From assembly GCA_017893485.1 (NCBI GenBank), contig CM030367.1, forward strand, positions 85,380,853 through 85,444,852: 64,000 nucleotides of DNA. The letters are read 5' to 3'. The first letter of the stretch is position 1, and every line of letters starts with the position of its first letter. The translations under genes were made by a program, and so were the position numbers. The DNA is from Hemerocallis citrina. Lineage: Eukaryota; Streptophyta; Magnoliopsida; Asparagales; Asphodelaceae. The notes under the pieces were generated by a model that was not told the DNA's origin, did no database searches, and worked only from the letters and a program-made list of their open reading frames with translations. This document shows, piece after piece, positions 11,310-21,807 of the stretch.

Positions 11310-13285
11310 ACTAAATACAGCATGTAGTGTACAATTCTTGTGCAAAATCCCTGTTATATGTTGTATCTATTGTGTTGACCCGCCCGTAGTTGTCTCATTA
11401 CACACATGACATGAAATAACTTAGGGATAACCACCTCTTGTTGTATACATGCATGTTGTTCGTGATCCATTATGTGTTGTATGATCTTGTGTGCATGATG
11501 TATTAGTCGTAGTATAACTTATTGTAGACTTGCTACATACCCTATACCATGTTGCTTAGACATATAGTATACCCTATTTCACATTTGGTTATGTTGTGGA
11601 TGAGTTTCATATGAACTAGTTGATTTTGTGCATGAAGGATGTTTTCTATTTTGCTGGTTTCCCATTTTTTATCAGTGTTTTAGACCCTATTAAGGTCAGT
11701 ATATGAAAATTATTTGTGAATATGAATTATAGAGAATTTTGTCTACTTTTCAAATTTTCTGACAGATCTCAGTTTCGATCTATGAGTTGCGAGTTATGAC
11801 TATTTTACTATAGATGTATTTAAAATTCCACATCCAGTTTTATATAAATTCTGTATGGTAAATTATTTTTCTACTGATGCTAAATATAATGTTTTGATCC
11901 AATATTTTGCTGGTTACAACTAGACTTGATGGTGATTAACCCCTAACTTTTGTGGATTTAATTGATGACTTTTATAAACAATTCTGTGCTTGCATACAAC
12001 TACTATGCATGCAGAATTTTCGTGTTGTTCAGTATAGATACATAATTTCGACCTGATTCTATTTGCTTTCTATAAAAACTTTATGAATATGAATTGTAGC
12101 CTATTGTATCTATTTTATCAAACTTTTGACGGATTTGGATTCCGATTTATATTTTATGAGATATTGCTATTTTAGTACTGCTATATTTATGATTCCAGAT
12201 TTACAAAACTGCTGTATCTTGCTGCTTTTTGATTTTACTTGACTATTCTATCTATGTTGGAAAATTATGAAACTTTATTTTATATTATTATACATACTAC
12301 GGAATACACCAGATTTTTCTTGGATTTAATCAGTAAGTTTTTATGTTGTTTTCCTGTTTATGAATACAAACTTCTGATTTCTGGCTGAACACGTTTTCTG
12401 GATACAATTCTGTTGTGAGACTTGTTTTTGTGAAATACCATATGAATTATATATATTTTATGGATTCGGCCGAGAGTCTATTTTCTAGATTTTCTGACGG
12501 ATCCAGGTTTGCATGTTTGTAGCAACAGAAATTCCAGATTTAGTGCAGTACTGTCTTGCTGTCTTGAACTAGAATATTCGTTGTTGTATTCTTTTATGAG
12601 TTGTCTTTCATCTGTACATGTTTATCCTTCATCTTGTTCCTGTTACCTATTTATATCATGTTATTCTTTCCCTTTTGTGACACATACATGCATGTCTAAT
12701 AATAATAATAAGAAACTAAGCCGGGTTTTAAAGGGAAAGATCTAATAGTGGAAAATACAGTAACGTGTACTCAAAAGAGGATTCATAGATCCTATTTGGT
12801 TATTTGGAGCTTGATATTTGGTATTTGGAGCTTGATACTTGGAGCTTGTCCCTGAGTACACTGCTCTCTATGATCCACTATGAAATCTAAAACGAAACTG
12901 TTTAAATGTAGCAACCATGTGGTAAAAACCTGGGATGCATGAAGTGCTACCTAGATAGTAATAAATACAAGACTTGAACATGATCACTTAACACTTTCTA
13001 CTTGTTACATATACATGATACTTGATTCTTGACACTTGTTACTTGTTACTCGTTTACAAGATACTTGTTTACTTAACACAGGTTACATGCCACTTGCTTT
13101 CGTTCATCTTGTCATACAACTTATTTCTGTTCTTGACTAGAGTTAGTCCTCGTTGTCACAATCTTTCCATGCTATACTTGCTTCCGCTGCTACTCTATGT
13201 AGTTTATTCGTTTCCTGTACTTGTGCCTGCACTACAAGCTGCCCGTAACTTGCATTGACGGGAGTTTATTTTCTTTTTTCTCTTC

Positions 13286-13306
13286 CTGCAATTTATTAAA
13301 TTGCAG
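13286..13306 (+). promoter_or_regulatory. candidate 3' splice site in a hairpin arm
   Basis: CTGCAATTT (13286-13294) pairs perfectly with AAATTGCAG (13298-13306) across a 3-nt loop. A pyrimidine-rich run (TTTTCTTTTTTCTCTTCC) lies immediately upstream, so TTGCAG resembles a 3' splice acceptor. Equivalent hairpins occur in the LTRs at 2376 and 54340. Confidence 0.45.
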
Positions 13307-15440
13307 ATTATGGTGATCAGCTGCCGATAGAGTAGGTGATCTGAGATTCTAGTTGATGGAGTTCTTGCTACTATTATTTTTATTTCTTATTTCTTATCTT
13401 GAATAATTGTACTTGGTTATTTGGATTATTTTGTATTTGGGCAACGTGATCCAGGATTATTGACTTGTTCAGATCTGATTTATTTGAATTTTATTAAGTT
13501 TTGTTTCAAGTGAATTCCTGTTGGTATATTGATTCAATTATGCATGCGTGGTTGACTTCTCTTGCTACCTACTCTGATTATATTGATTCAACTATTACTG
13601 TGAAATGTTATAAAGATCCTGACAGCTTATGGATGATAAAATCATTCGCTGGGCTGAGTCACGTATCTGTATTCCGTATTCTCCTTTTGGGAAGCAGGGC
13701 GTGACACAAATTCATGTTTTAAAGATTTTAATTTAAGTATCAGTCAAAATGTGCACAATTTTCAAAACTGGCTCAGTAGCATTTGACGGTCGGTCGACCA
13801 CTTTTTGAACTAAAAGTGGCAGTCGACCGACATTCTTTGAATTTGGGAATTTAGCTTGACAGTCGACTGTCTTTTTTTTTAACTGTTTTGACATTCGACC
13901 GTCAGCTGTTTGACTGAGTGTTTTGTTGAGTTTTTCGTCATTTTTCTTAGACGATTATTTTTTCGAACTTATGGATTATTAACCTACTGTTTTAAATGAA
14001 GTTTTTACTACAGATTACTATAAGTTACTGAGAGTTATACTTTGATTATAATTGTGTTTAACTTGTATTTCTATGACCTTAAGAAGCAAAATATATATGG
14101 ATTTCAAGATATTGAGGTTTTGAGATATTCTATGACTTCAAAATATAAAACTCAGTTATTTAATGGATTTAATATCTTATTTCAGTTTTGGAAATTTGTG
14201 GGTATTTGGATGGATTTGGATTTGTTTTATTTTAAGAAGTTTTCTTAATATGAATGAATTGTTAATGAAATCAAGAGTTTTAATCAAAAATTTTGTGTTG
14301 ATAGTTGAGCTGTGAGTCTCTAGAGGGTGAGTGGGACCCTAGTACACCGGCAGTTGAGATTTTTGTGATTTGGCTAGTTGTGGCCTTGTTGTTGATCAGT
14401 TGAGTTAAGTCTGGTAGGGTACACCAACTCTAGGAGACCCGTAATTTATTAATTAACTTAATAAGATAAGGACAGACACTATATGGTGATATGATGAAAT
14501 GAGTGCAAACGTGGGTTATGGACCTCAGTATGATCTGCGGTGTGAGATAATCCCCAGAATTATTAGAGGTGTGAGTGAAACAGTCTTCGGAATTACTTAT
14601 GGTGTGAGATTGATTTCCGAAATTATCGGGGTCGAGGCAACGCTCATGGGGTATTCGTGTAATGATGCGCCATAGCTTGCAGTGTGGGGTATTCTCAAAG
14701 ATTTCCAGGTGTGAGTGAAATAGTCTCCAGAATTATCTGTGGATAGAGATTGACCTCCGAAATTATCGGGGCATGGGCTAGATACTCACAGCTTATCTAA
14801 ATCTCGTAGTAGTCATCGTAGTAGGATTAGTTGCATAACGAGGGATTTTGCCCTATAAAGTGGAGAACGATAAGGGTTTGCCCCGGATCTGTGTAGAGTG
14901 GGGAGCATAGATACGATAAGTATTCATTAGAGAGTCGTCATACTGCATTTGTGTTTTCTTGACCTGCATTATGCATGATGTTTTATATTTTTCTACATTT
15001 GACACTTAGCATAGTTTCACTTGATGTTTATGCTTTATTTATCGTTTTTTCATATTTCATTTGTTACTACTATGAGAATGTGTTGATTATGCATTTATTC
15101 TTTATGTTTCATTTAAATGTTACTCACACCGTTATGCCTGACCCCTGTAGTTTTCGCTGAATCTCTAGCCTCATGTTTTACAGGTAGGTACATGTTTGGG
15201 ATTTGGATGCATATGGTAGAATGATAATATGGCTTACGCAAATTGTAAAGAATGTGGTGTAAAAGAAAAAAAAATGTAATTCAAGGTGTTTAGTTTTTCG
15301 CTGTGCTATGCAAAGAATTGATGTAATAAAAGTTGAAAAATATTCTGTGTTTTGACTATGTTTACTATTACATTGAGGTAGATGCTGGGAGTTGTGCCAC
15401 GTATTTTTGAGATATTATATTGGAAATTCGGGACGCTACA

Positions 15441-17159
15441 ATTTGTGGACTCGGGTCTGGGATTGTTGGGTTTGGACAGTAGTGTGTTTACGACCTTGAT
15501 TAAGGATTTGAATCCCAATTTTGTTATTTGCTCTACTAATTCCTTAATGGGTATGTTTGGGGTTATTGGGTCTGTCTATTTGGAGGGCTCAGGTTTGATT
15601 TTCTGATCAAATCAAGACTTGATTCATGTATGTAAGGACTTTAATTAAACATAATTTGGGGCCTAGAATTAGTTAAAATTTGTTTTGATTAAGCTTTAGT
15701 TGATTAAGATCAATATATGGAAGTTTAATTAATGAAGTTTTTTTTAATTAATTAGAATCGAATCTTGTTTCAAATTAGTTAGAACTCTGTTTAATTAGAT
15801 TGAGGCTAGTTTAATTAAATTATTGTTTAATTAAATCCGACTGGAATCTATAATGAATTGAGATTTTGGTTTGAGATTAATTAATGTTATAAATTTTAAG
15901 AGATTAATGAATTTCAGATTTTGGGAATCTGTTAATTTCAAATTTAGAGGTTATTTAATTTAAATTTGAGGATTGACTTAAGATTGAATTAATTTCAGTT
16001 TTGGGCTAATAAAACTTCGGATTGGATCATTTGGCTAGAGAACTATAATCAAGTTGAGAATTAGTAACTCAATTGAACAAAAAATTAATTAAAGATTAGG
16101 TCGCTTGACGCTATTGATTGATAGAGTTATGGTGGAAAAAAGTTGATAATAATAAATAGGGGATGAGACTTGTGAAAGGCAAGTAATTTCTTTCGAGTTA
16201 TTTACGATGGTCTGGGTGTGATGTCCTAGTTGGTTGAGTTCTACATGCTGAGTAGGACCCAGAGTGCCGGCAAGAATTTGGAATTTTGGGGAATAAGCCA
16301 GATGGGGTAGTATTTCTAGTTTGTGAAGTTAAGTCCGGTAGGGTTACACTAGCTCTTGACGGGGTTCTGTTTTCTTTATGAACTTAGAACAACCAAAAAG
16401 AATTTGTGACAAGTTTGAGCAAACATGAGTAGGGGTCTCTGTATAGTCAGGTGGTTGATTCCAGGACAGTAATTGTTATGTGGAGCAAGATGAGTCTCAA
16501 ACAATTCTGGGACTATGAATAGTCGGGTGGTGGATCCTGGGATTATGAATAGTTGGACGGAAGGGAGACGGATCTCCAGTATTCGGGGGCTAGAGCGATG
16601 TTTACTAGATGTTACGTGATAAGGGCTCTAAATAATTGGGCTTATCATCGTTATAGAATTTCATGGCATGAGGAGAATGTTAAGGGCTTGCCCTCGAACC
16701 TATGTTGTACGGACGCATAGAATCCAAACAAGTGTGCATTGTAGATTGCATCGTGTGCATGTTGTTTGTGCATCAATCTTTGGAATCATGACACGCATCG
16801 AAAAACATAGGATAGTCGCTTTTTTTTTTCATATTTATCTTGCATTCAAGTTTGTGGTTGTAAAGTTTTTGAGGATCGCTATTGTGTTAGCATTGCATCG
16901 GTTGTATTCAACTGGCGTACCCACAATTTACAAGTTTTGCAGGACTCTTGTCAACGAGTGACACAGATGTGAGTTTGTGATGGATCTTGATGAAGGATTG
17001 AGAATTTAATGATGAAATAAATTGTATTTATTGTGTAAAAATTTCGCTTTGTATTGTAAAAAACAATGATGTAATAAAAGTTTCAAATTTTCCTGTATTT
17101 TTCTGTATTGTTGGACGAAAATGAACTAAAAGATTTTGGTTGAGTCACGAAATGCCACA
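15441..17159 (+). repeat. gypsy LTR family 2, 3' portion only
   Basis: The last 1.7 kb of a second family-2 LTR. It has the shared blocks GTCCGGTAGGGT (about 16332), CCTCGAACCTATGT (about 16691), GATGTAATAAAAGTTTC (about 17069) and an end at ATGCCACA. Its 5' part is missing, presumably displaced left of the window by insertion of the element ending at 15440. AT-rich from 15600 to 16200 (many TTAATTA). A candidate acceptor TTTTGCAG lies at 16935-16942, preceded by a hairpin (16896-16917). Confidence 0.7.
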
Positions 17160-17162
17160 ACT

Positions 17163-17545
17163 TTGGACTCCGAAATTGTTATTTGAGGGGTTATCGAGTT
17201 GTGGGAGCAGTTTTGAATGTCAACCCCAGCTCTGAACTTGCTTGTTAGTGAGTTGTGAGAGCATCTTCAAGCCGTGAGTTTGAACTCCGAAATTGTTATT
17301 TGAAGGGTTAACGAGTTGTGGGAATAATTTTGAATGGTGAGCTCAGCTCCGAACTTGCTCGTTAGCGAGGTGCGGGAGTATCTTCGAGTCACGAGTTTGG
17401 ACTCTGAACTTGTTATTTGAAGGGTTAATGAGTTTTGGGAGTAGTTTTGAATGGCGAGCCCAACTCCGAGCTTGCTTGTTAGCAAGTTGCAGGAGCAGCT
17501 TTGAGCCATGAGTTTGGACTTCAAACTTGTTATTTAAGGGGTTGT
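17163..17545 (-). repeat. 117-bp tandem repeat, about 3 units, 3' of pol in element A
   Basis: TTTGGACTCCGAAATTGTTA and variants recur at about 17163, 17279, 17396 and 17512, a period of 116-117 bp. Read on the minus strand the unit matches the array in element B (TTCGGAGTCCAA, then CCATTC(G/A)(G/A)AA(C/A)T). The array lies downstream of the pol stop, where Tat/Ogre-type elements are known to carry tandem repeats. Confidence 0.88.
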
Positions 17546-17751
17546 GAGTTATTGATGTAGCTTAGGAGAGGAGCTGATCACACAACTCATTGTTAACATC
17601 CAAAGAGTATCACAAAAAAAATGAAAGAAAATACTAAATTTTATTCAAAAATAAATCTAAGTGACTGCCTTAGTGACTAGCCTTTATTTCATGCTCTGAC
17701 CATTGTGAGGATCAGCCTTATTTCAATTGTAAATAATATCAGTGTGGGGCA

Positions 17752-17925
17752 TTAAGAGCCCTCGTTGAACTTCATGAGGTGTCCAACGTTGCAAGTCATG
17801 GATATCTCTTTGCTCCCCAGGTCTTCAAGTCGGTAAGCTCCTGGGCAGACGACTTCAGATACATTGTATGATCCTTCCCAGTTTAGGAGATCATTGCCTT
17901 CCTCATGGTGGGGGGGGGGGCAAGG
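17752..17925 (-). pseudogene. Tat-type integrase C-terminus, core missing
   Basis: On the minus strand it reads LNWEGSYNVSEVV, then PGAYRLEDL and a TAA stop at 17754-17752. This is the tail block of Tat integrases (usually NWEGPY..., PGAYRLEDLEG). It follows RNase H within about 30 bp, separated by a run of ten G (17911-17921 region). The zinc-binding and catalytic (D,D,E) domains, normally several hundred residues, are absent. No functional integrase can come from this copy. Confidence 0.75.
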
Positions 17926-17929
17926 ATAG

Positions 17930-19110
17930 TGCTCTTGATGGCGAAGGCTTGGGCCTTGATGGCCGTCCTCTGTCAGTAGCTAATCTCGTGTTCGTTCAAT
18001 TTGATGAGCCACTTCATAAGTCGCCTGGAGCTCTCTAGCTTGAGAAGCACTTGCTTGAGGGGTTGGTCATTGATGACCAAGATAGAGTGTGCTTTGAAAT
18101 ATGGGCAGTGTTTACTGGTGGTCAGGATCAGTGTGGGTCATCTTCTCCATCTTGGAATAACGAACCTTGGCTTCATGAAGGACTTTTCTCACATAGTAGA
18201 TTGACTTCTAAATTTAGTACTCTTCTCTTACCCAACCGACACTGAGGGTCTGATTCGAAGTGGCTAGATGGAGGTAGAGCACATCACCTAGCTCGAGCTT
18301 ACTTTGGACTGGGGGACTGACGAGATATGCTTTGAGCAGTTCAAAGGCTTCTTACTACGCTTGTCCCACTCAAAACCCTTTGCTCCTCGGAGAGAAGTAA
18401 CGAATGGGAGGTACTTCTGCCCTGACTTGGAAAGGAAGCGTCCGATGGTGGCGAGGTGCCCTATTTTTCTATGGACTTCTTTGATGTTGGATGGGGGAGA
18501 CATGTCATGTATCGCTCTGATCTTCACTGGGTTGGCTTTGATTCCTCTCTGACTAAACATGAATCCTAAAAGAAACTCCTAGGAAACCCCGCTGGCACAC
18601 TTTGAGGGGTTCAGCCTCATATTGTGCTTCTGAAGGACATTGAAAGCTTCGTGGAGGTCGGTTACTTGGTCATTATTCTTAAGGCACTTCACAAGCATAT
18701 TTTCTACATAGACCTCTGTGTTACGGACTATTTGTTCTTTAAAGACTTTTTTCACCAGGAACTGGTAAGTGGCTCCAGGGTTCTTCAGTCCAAAGGTCAT
18801 GACTCGATAGCAATAGAGACCCTGGTCGGTGATGAAAGACATCTTCGGGATGTCAGGTGAGAACATTCATATCTAATTGTATCCTAAGAAAGCATCCATT
18901 AAGCTAAGGAACTCGTGCCCGGATGTGGCATCGATCAATGCATCAATGCTGAGGAGAGGGAAGGGTTTCTTCAGACATACTACGTTGTGGTCGGTGAAGT
19001 CCAAATCCTCCACTTGACATTTTCTTTATTTACCATGACTACGTTGGTTTCTCATGGTAGCTGACTTCTTGAATGAAGCGGGTATCTAGGAATTTTTCGA
19101 CCTCTTCCTT
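17930..19110 (-). pseudogene. Tat-type reverse transcriptase and RNase H
   Basis: Minus-strand translation gives the RT N-terminus (AVKEEVEKFLDTRFIQEVSY, about 19105-19045), then DFTDHNVVCLKKPFPLLSID, then the 96-residue piece 18866-18579 (FITDQGLYCYRVMTFGLKNPGATYQ) with the active-site block EVYVENMLVK, then 18560-18288 (KANPVKIRAIHDM, a TGRIAALNRF-like block). RNase H follows (IYYVRKVLHEAKVRYSKMEK, KAQAFA) to about 17935. The usual YVDD is YVEN here, removing one catalytic Asp and changing the other. Stops and frameshifts break it into pieces. It is clearly Tat-like by its spacing and wording. Confidence 0.88.
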
Positions 19111-19402
19111 GACCGCTTATTGCCTATCGGGGGCAAACTTGCAACGCTTTTTCTAGACAGGCTTGACGCCTGGATAAACATTGAGGCGGTGCATGATCAA
19201 GTCTTTCGAGATGCCGGGTATGTCGGTGGTGGCCTAAGTAAACAAATCTTGGTTCTCCCTAACACAATTAACAAGTTGTTCTTTGATTTAGGGGAGAAAG
19301 CTTTACTTACTTGAAATTACTTGGCTTGATCTTCTTGGGAAAAGGGGATATCTTCTAGTTCATCCATGGGCTCAGAGTCAAGATTCTTTTCTTGGGAGAG
19401 TT

Positions 19403-19600
19403 CTAAGGCATTAAGGGGAAAGATCGAGCCGCCATTGTGGATGCGTAGTGAGCAGCTTCTTGGCTTCCCCTTACTTCTCCTACCCCCGCCAATGTCGGGA
19501 ATTTTTTCTTCATGTGGAAGACAAAATCTATGACAGGAAGAGCCGCTAGACCAAGGCGACCAATGATGACGTTGTAGGAGGATATGCCATTGACGACCAT
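19403..19600 (-). pseudogene. Tat-type retropepsin C-terminal part
   Basis: The sequence SSYNVIIGRLGL followed by KKKFPT and GVGEVRGSQEAA is the block after the aspartic protease active site in Tat gag-pol (YNAILGRP..., KFPT..., GVGEVRGDQ). The D-S/T-G active site should lie upstream (19600-20187), but I could not read it in one frame there. The region 19110-19400 is degenerate linker with stops. Confidence 0.7.
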
Positions 19601-20187
19601 GAAGTGACCTCAGTTCAGGTAGCTGAGACTTTTCCCAGAGTCACATCGAGGGTGACTTTCTTATATTTGGACCGGGAACCCGGAGAACCCATGGAGAGTG
19701 TACTTGACGGGTTTAAGGTGGTCCCTAGAGGACATGAGGCCTTAAAAAGCTTCCAAGAATAAAATATTCACCGTGTTATCGTTGTCCATCAGGATGCAGC
19801 GCACTTTGTGGTTTACCATGTAGAGGCTGGTAATTAATGCATCGCAATAATGTTTGGATGCCTTCCAAGTTTTTGTCTGAGAAAGTTACTAGAACTCCCA
19901 AGCTCTTGGCGGGAGGAAAATTGCGCACTTTTTTTACTTCTCGGACAAACATCTTCCAGGAGTAATTGGACTCCAGCCTATGGGTCCTCCGTGTATGGAG
20001 TGGATGATTGCCATGGATAATAAGTCCTGGGGCTCGGAATCTCTCTCCGCGCCTTTATTAGTTCCTCGAGCTAGAGCAGGCTAAACCTTAACTTTTTTGG
20101 GTGTAGTTAGAGAGGTAGCCTCGCTGGAGCAGAGCATTGATCTCCTCTTTAAGGGATCAGCAGTCATCAGTGTTGTAGCCGTGGTCC

Positions 20188-20771
20188 TGATATGGCTAAA
20201 AATGGGATTAAATCGGGGCTGTTCAAATCGGGCACGAATCTTAAAGCTCAGGGGTAAAACGGTAATTTCACCTTCAAACGGGTCTGAAATAAAAATTGGG
20301 TCTTTCTTCAAAGCCTAATAACCCATGAACGGATTTGTCTTACTGGGTACGGGTCCCAACCCATTACAAACCAGTTCAGAAGGATAAAGAAGAATTCAGA
20401 TTCATAATTATCCCTTAGAAGTGATCTTAACTGCTTCTATCCATTCACACCGAGAAGTAGAGATATGTTCATATCTCGAAACGGATCCCTAAGGCGACTA
20501 TAAATACCCCTCTCCCCCCACTGTTACGAGGTAATCAATACTTTTCCAATAAAAGCTCTTTCTTAATCGTTCAGATTACTGACAAGAGCGTTGGAGGGTG
20601 CATCGCCGGGATCCATCCCAGTGTCTCGCACTTTTTGCAGGTTCGCAACAGCGGCAAGAGACCAAGTCAACACATCGATGAAGGTCAATAGGTCAACAGA
20701 TTTGCTTTATTGTTTTCTCCAAGAATCCACAAATTCATCTGTTTGCTCTCACACCAAAATCAGCAGCAACA
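20188..20771 (+). repeat. 5' LTR of element B
   Basis: Begins TGATATGGCTAAAAATGGG and ends AGCAGCAACA; the PBS follows after three bases. Contains a TATA box at 20499-20506 and a downstream block TCGCACTTTTTGCAGG shared with K. Confidence 0.95.
20499..20506 (+). promoter_or_regulatory. TATA box, element B 5' LTR
   Basis: TATAAATA followed by CCCCTCTCCCCCCA. Conserved in B's 3' LTR (25747 region), in K (62508) and, inverted, in A (27934-27941). Confidence 0.7.
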
Positions 20772-20774
20772 GAT

Positions 20775-20792
20775 TGGCGCCGTCTGTGGGAA
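20775..20792 (+). promoter_or_regulatory. primer-binding site, element B
   Basis: TTGGCGCCGTCTGTGGGA starts three bases after the LTR. The same sequence follows K's 5' LTR and, mutated, A's 5' LTR. It begins TGG, complementary to a tRNA CCA end; I do not assign the tRNA. Confidence 0.85.
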
Positions 20793-20841
20793 CCAAAAAA
20801 GCAACCCGACCTAACTTCATCAGCGAGACTAGTTTCAAGTC

Positions 20842-21807
20842 ATGCATCCAAAACAGATGCGGAAGGCAGCGGTCTTTAGCCGAAAAACAACTTCTCTTCC
20901 TCCTCCCCCTCCTCCAGCTCAAGGTGCTTATCTTCAACAGGCCCCTCCAGGGTCTCGAGGGGCTACCCAGGGGGGCTCCCGTCGGTGTCGTCCGAAGCAA
21001 CAACCCCCTCATGACCATGTCGCGGGTCCCAATCCTTCAGTTGAATCTACGGCTTCTCAAAGCCCTCCCGAGTGGGATCTTCGTCAAGTGATTGCCGACC
21101 GCCAAAAGGGGGTAGACCTCCGAACTCGCCTGAATGGATAGCGAGCCCTTGGGAGAGTCCATCAACCTAAGCACGCAGGGGCCTCAAGAGTCTGGACCCC
21201 CTGCCGACCAAGGACTAGAAGATCCCCTCCCCTGAGGAAGCGAAGAGAGTCCCCTCAGCGTCATCGGCGGAGAACTCATTCTCCAGTAAACCGAGCCACA
21301 CATAGGGACCACCAAGCTGGAAAGGCACCAGTCACAAGGGCAGATCTTCAAGACTTCCAAGCGGCAGTCTTATGGGCCCTCAATATCGCCCCAAATAACG
21401 TCCAGAGGCCAGCTACTCATGAGCCAGCTACTCATGAGCCAGCTAGGAGCCACCGCCTTCACAATCCCTGTCCTCCTCCATCTCCAAGCTACCATCGCCG
21501 CAGCCCCAGTCCACCTTCGTACGAAGATGAGTCCCGGGGCTCGGCAAGATATGATCAAAGAGAAGACTCAGTCTACCGCCGTCTCCACGAGATGGAGAGG
21601 CGCCTCGGCCGAATTGACAGGGAAGAAGAGCAACGGGCGATAAACCTCCGCCCGAGCAAGCCTACATTCTCCCTCAACTTACTAAGCTCAAAAAACGAGT
21701 TTGGAGTCCAACGCTTGGTTCGACGTTGCATTAGCCGCTTGCAAACAAGCAAGGGCAGGGCAGCTCACCATTCGGAATTGCTCCTACACCACGTTAACCC
21801 CCTCTAA
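20842..21807 (+). pseudogene. Element B gag N-terminal remnant
   Basis: The ATG at 20842 is the first after the PBS. The frame is open except for one TAG at 21139-21141 and ends at 21805-21807. Up to about 21672 it is alignable with K's gag: basic, Pro/Ser/Arg-rich, with SYHRRSPSPPSYEDESRGSA, then YRRLHEMERRLG and LRPSKPTFS. There K continues into the gag core (VPVPFGFKPP), but B jumps directly into the 117-bp array. The conserved gag core, protease and pol are therefore lost in one junction. With the core missing it cannot form particles. Confidence 0.8.

Larger units (their letters stand above)
9841..13706 (+). repeat. solo LTR, gypsy LTR family 1, TSD CAAAT
   Basis: It begins TGAAACCCCTGTTTTTCG (a TGTAACCCC variant) and ends GGGAAGCAGGGCGTGACA. 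CAAAT precedes (9836-9840) and follows (13707-13711). Length 3866 bp, with no internal domain. Landmarks are a long ATT microsatellite (10055-10147), TTATATGC near 10371, a GC-rich leader (about 10380-11000), a donor-like GCAAGT plus hairpin (11272-11309) and a candidate acceptor in a hairpin (13286-13306). Short P/S/R-rich ORFs in the GC-rich part recur in different frames in other LTR copies and are not genes. Confidence 0.93.
7820..15440 (+). repeat. gypsy LTR family 2, probable 3' LTR, with nested insertions
   Basis: It begins TGTAACACCC and ends GGGACGCTACA. It matches the LTR starting at 28334 over its first part (shared phrase GTGCAAAACATGTGCAAATATT) and the other family-2 LTRs over its last part (CCGGYAG..., a terminal GATGTAATAAA signal). 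Nested inside are a MITE in a (TA)n tract (8947-9312) and a solo family-1 LTR (9841-13706). Net length is about 3.35 kb. The five bases after 15440 (ATTTG) do not match those before 7820, consistent with this being one LTR of a longer element rather than a solo LTR. GTCGAC motifs occur at 13793, 13822 and 13862. Confidence 0.8.

Noticed and set aside
15446..15460. TGGACTCGGG after the LTR end at 15440 considered as a primer-binding site
   Set aside because: No internal domain follows; the downstream sequence is another family-2 LTR, so 15440 is better read as the outer end of a 3' LTR.
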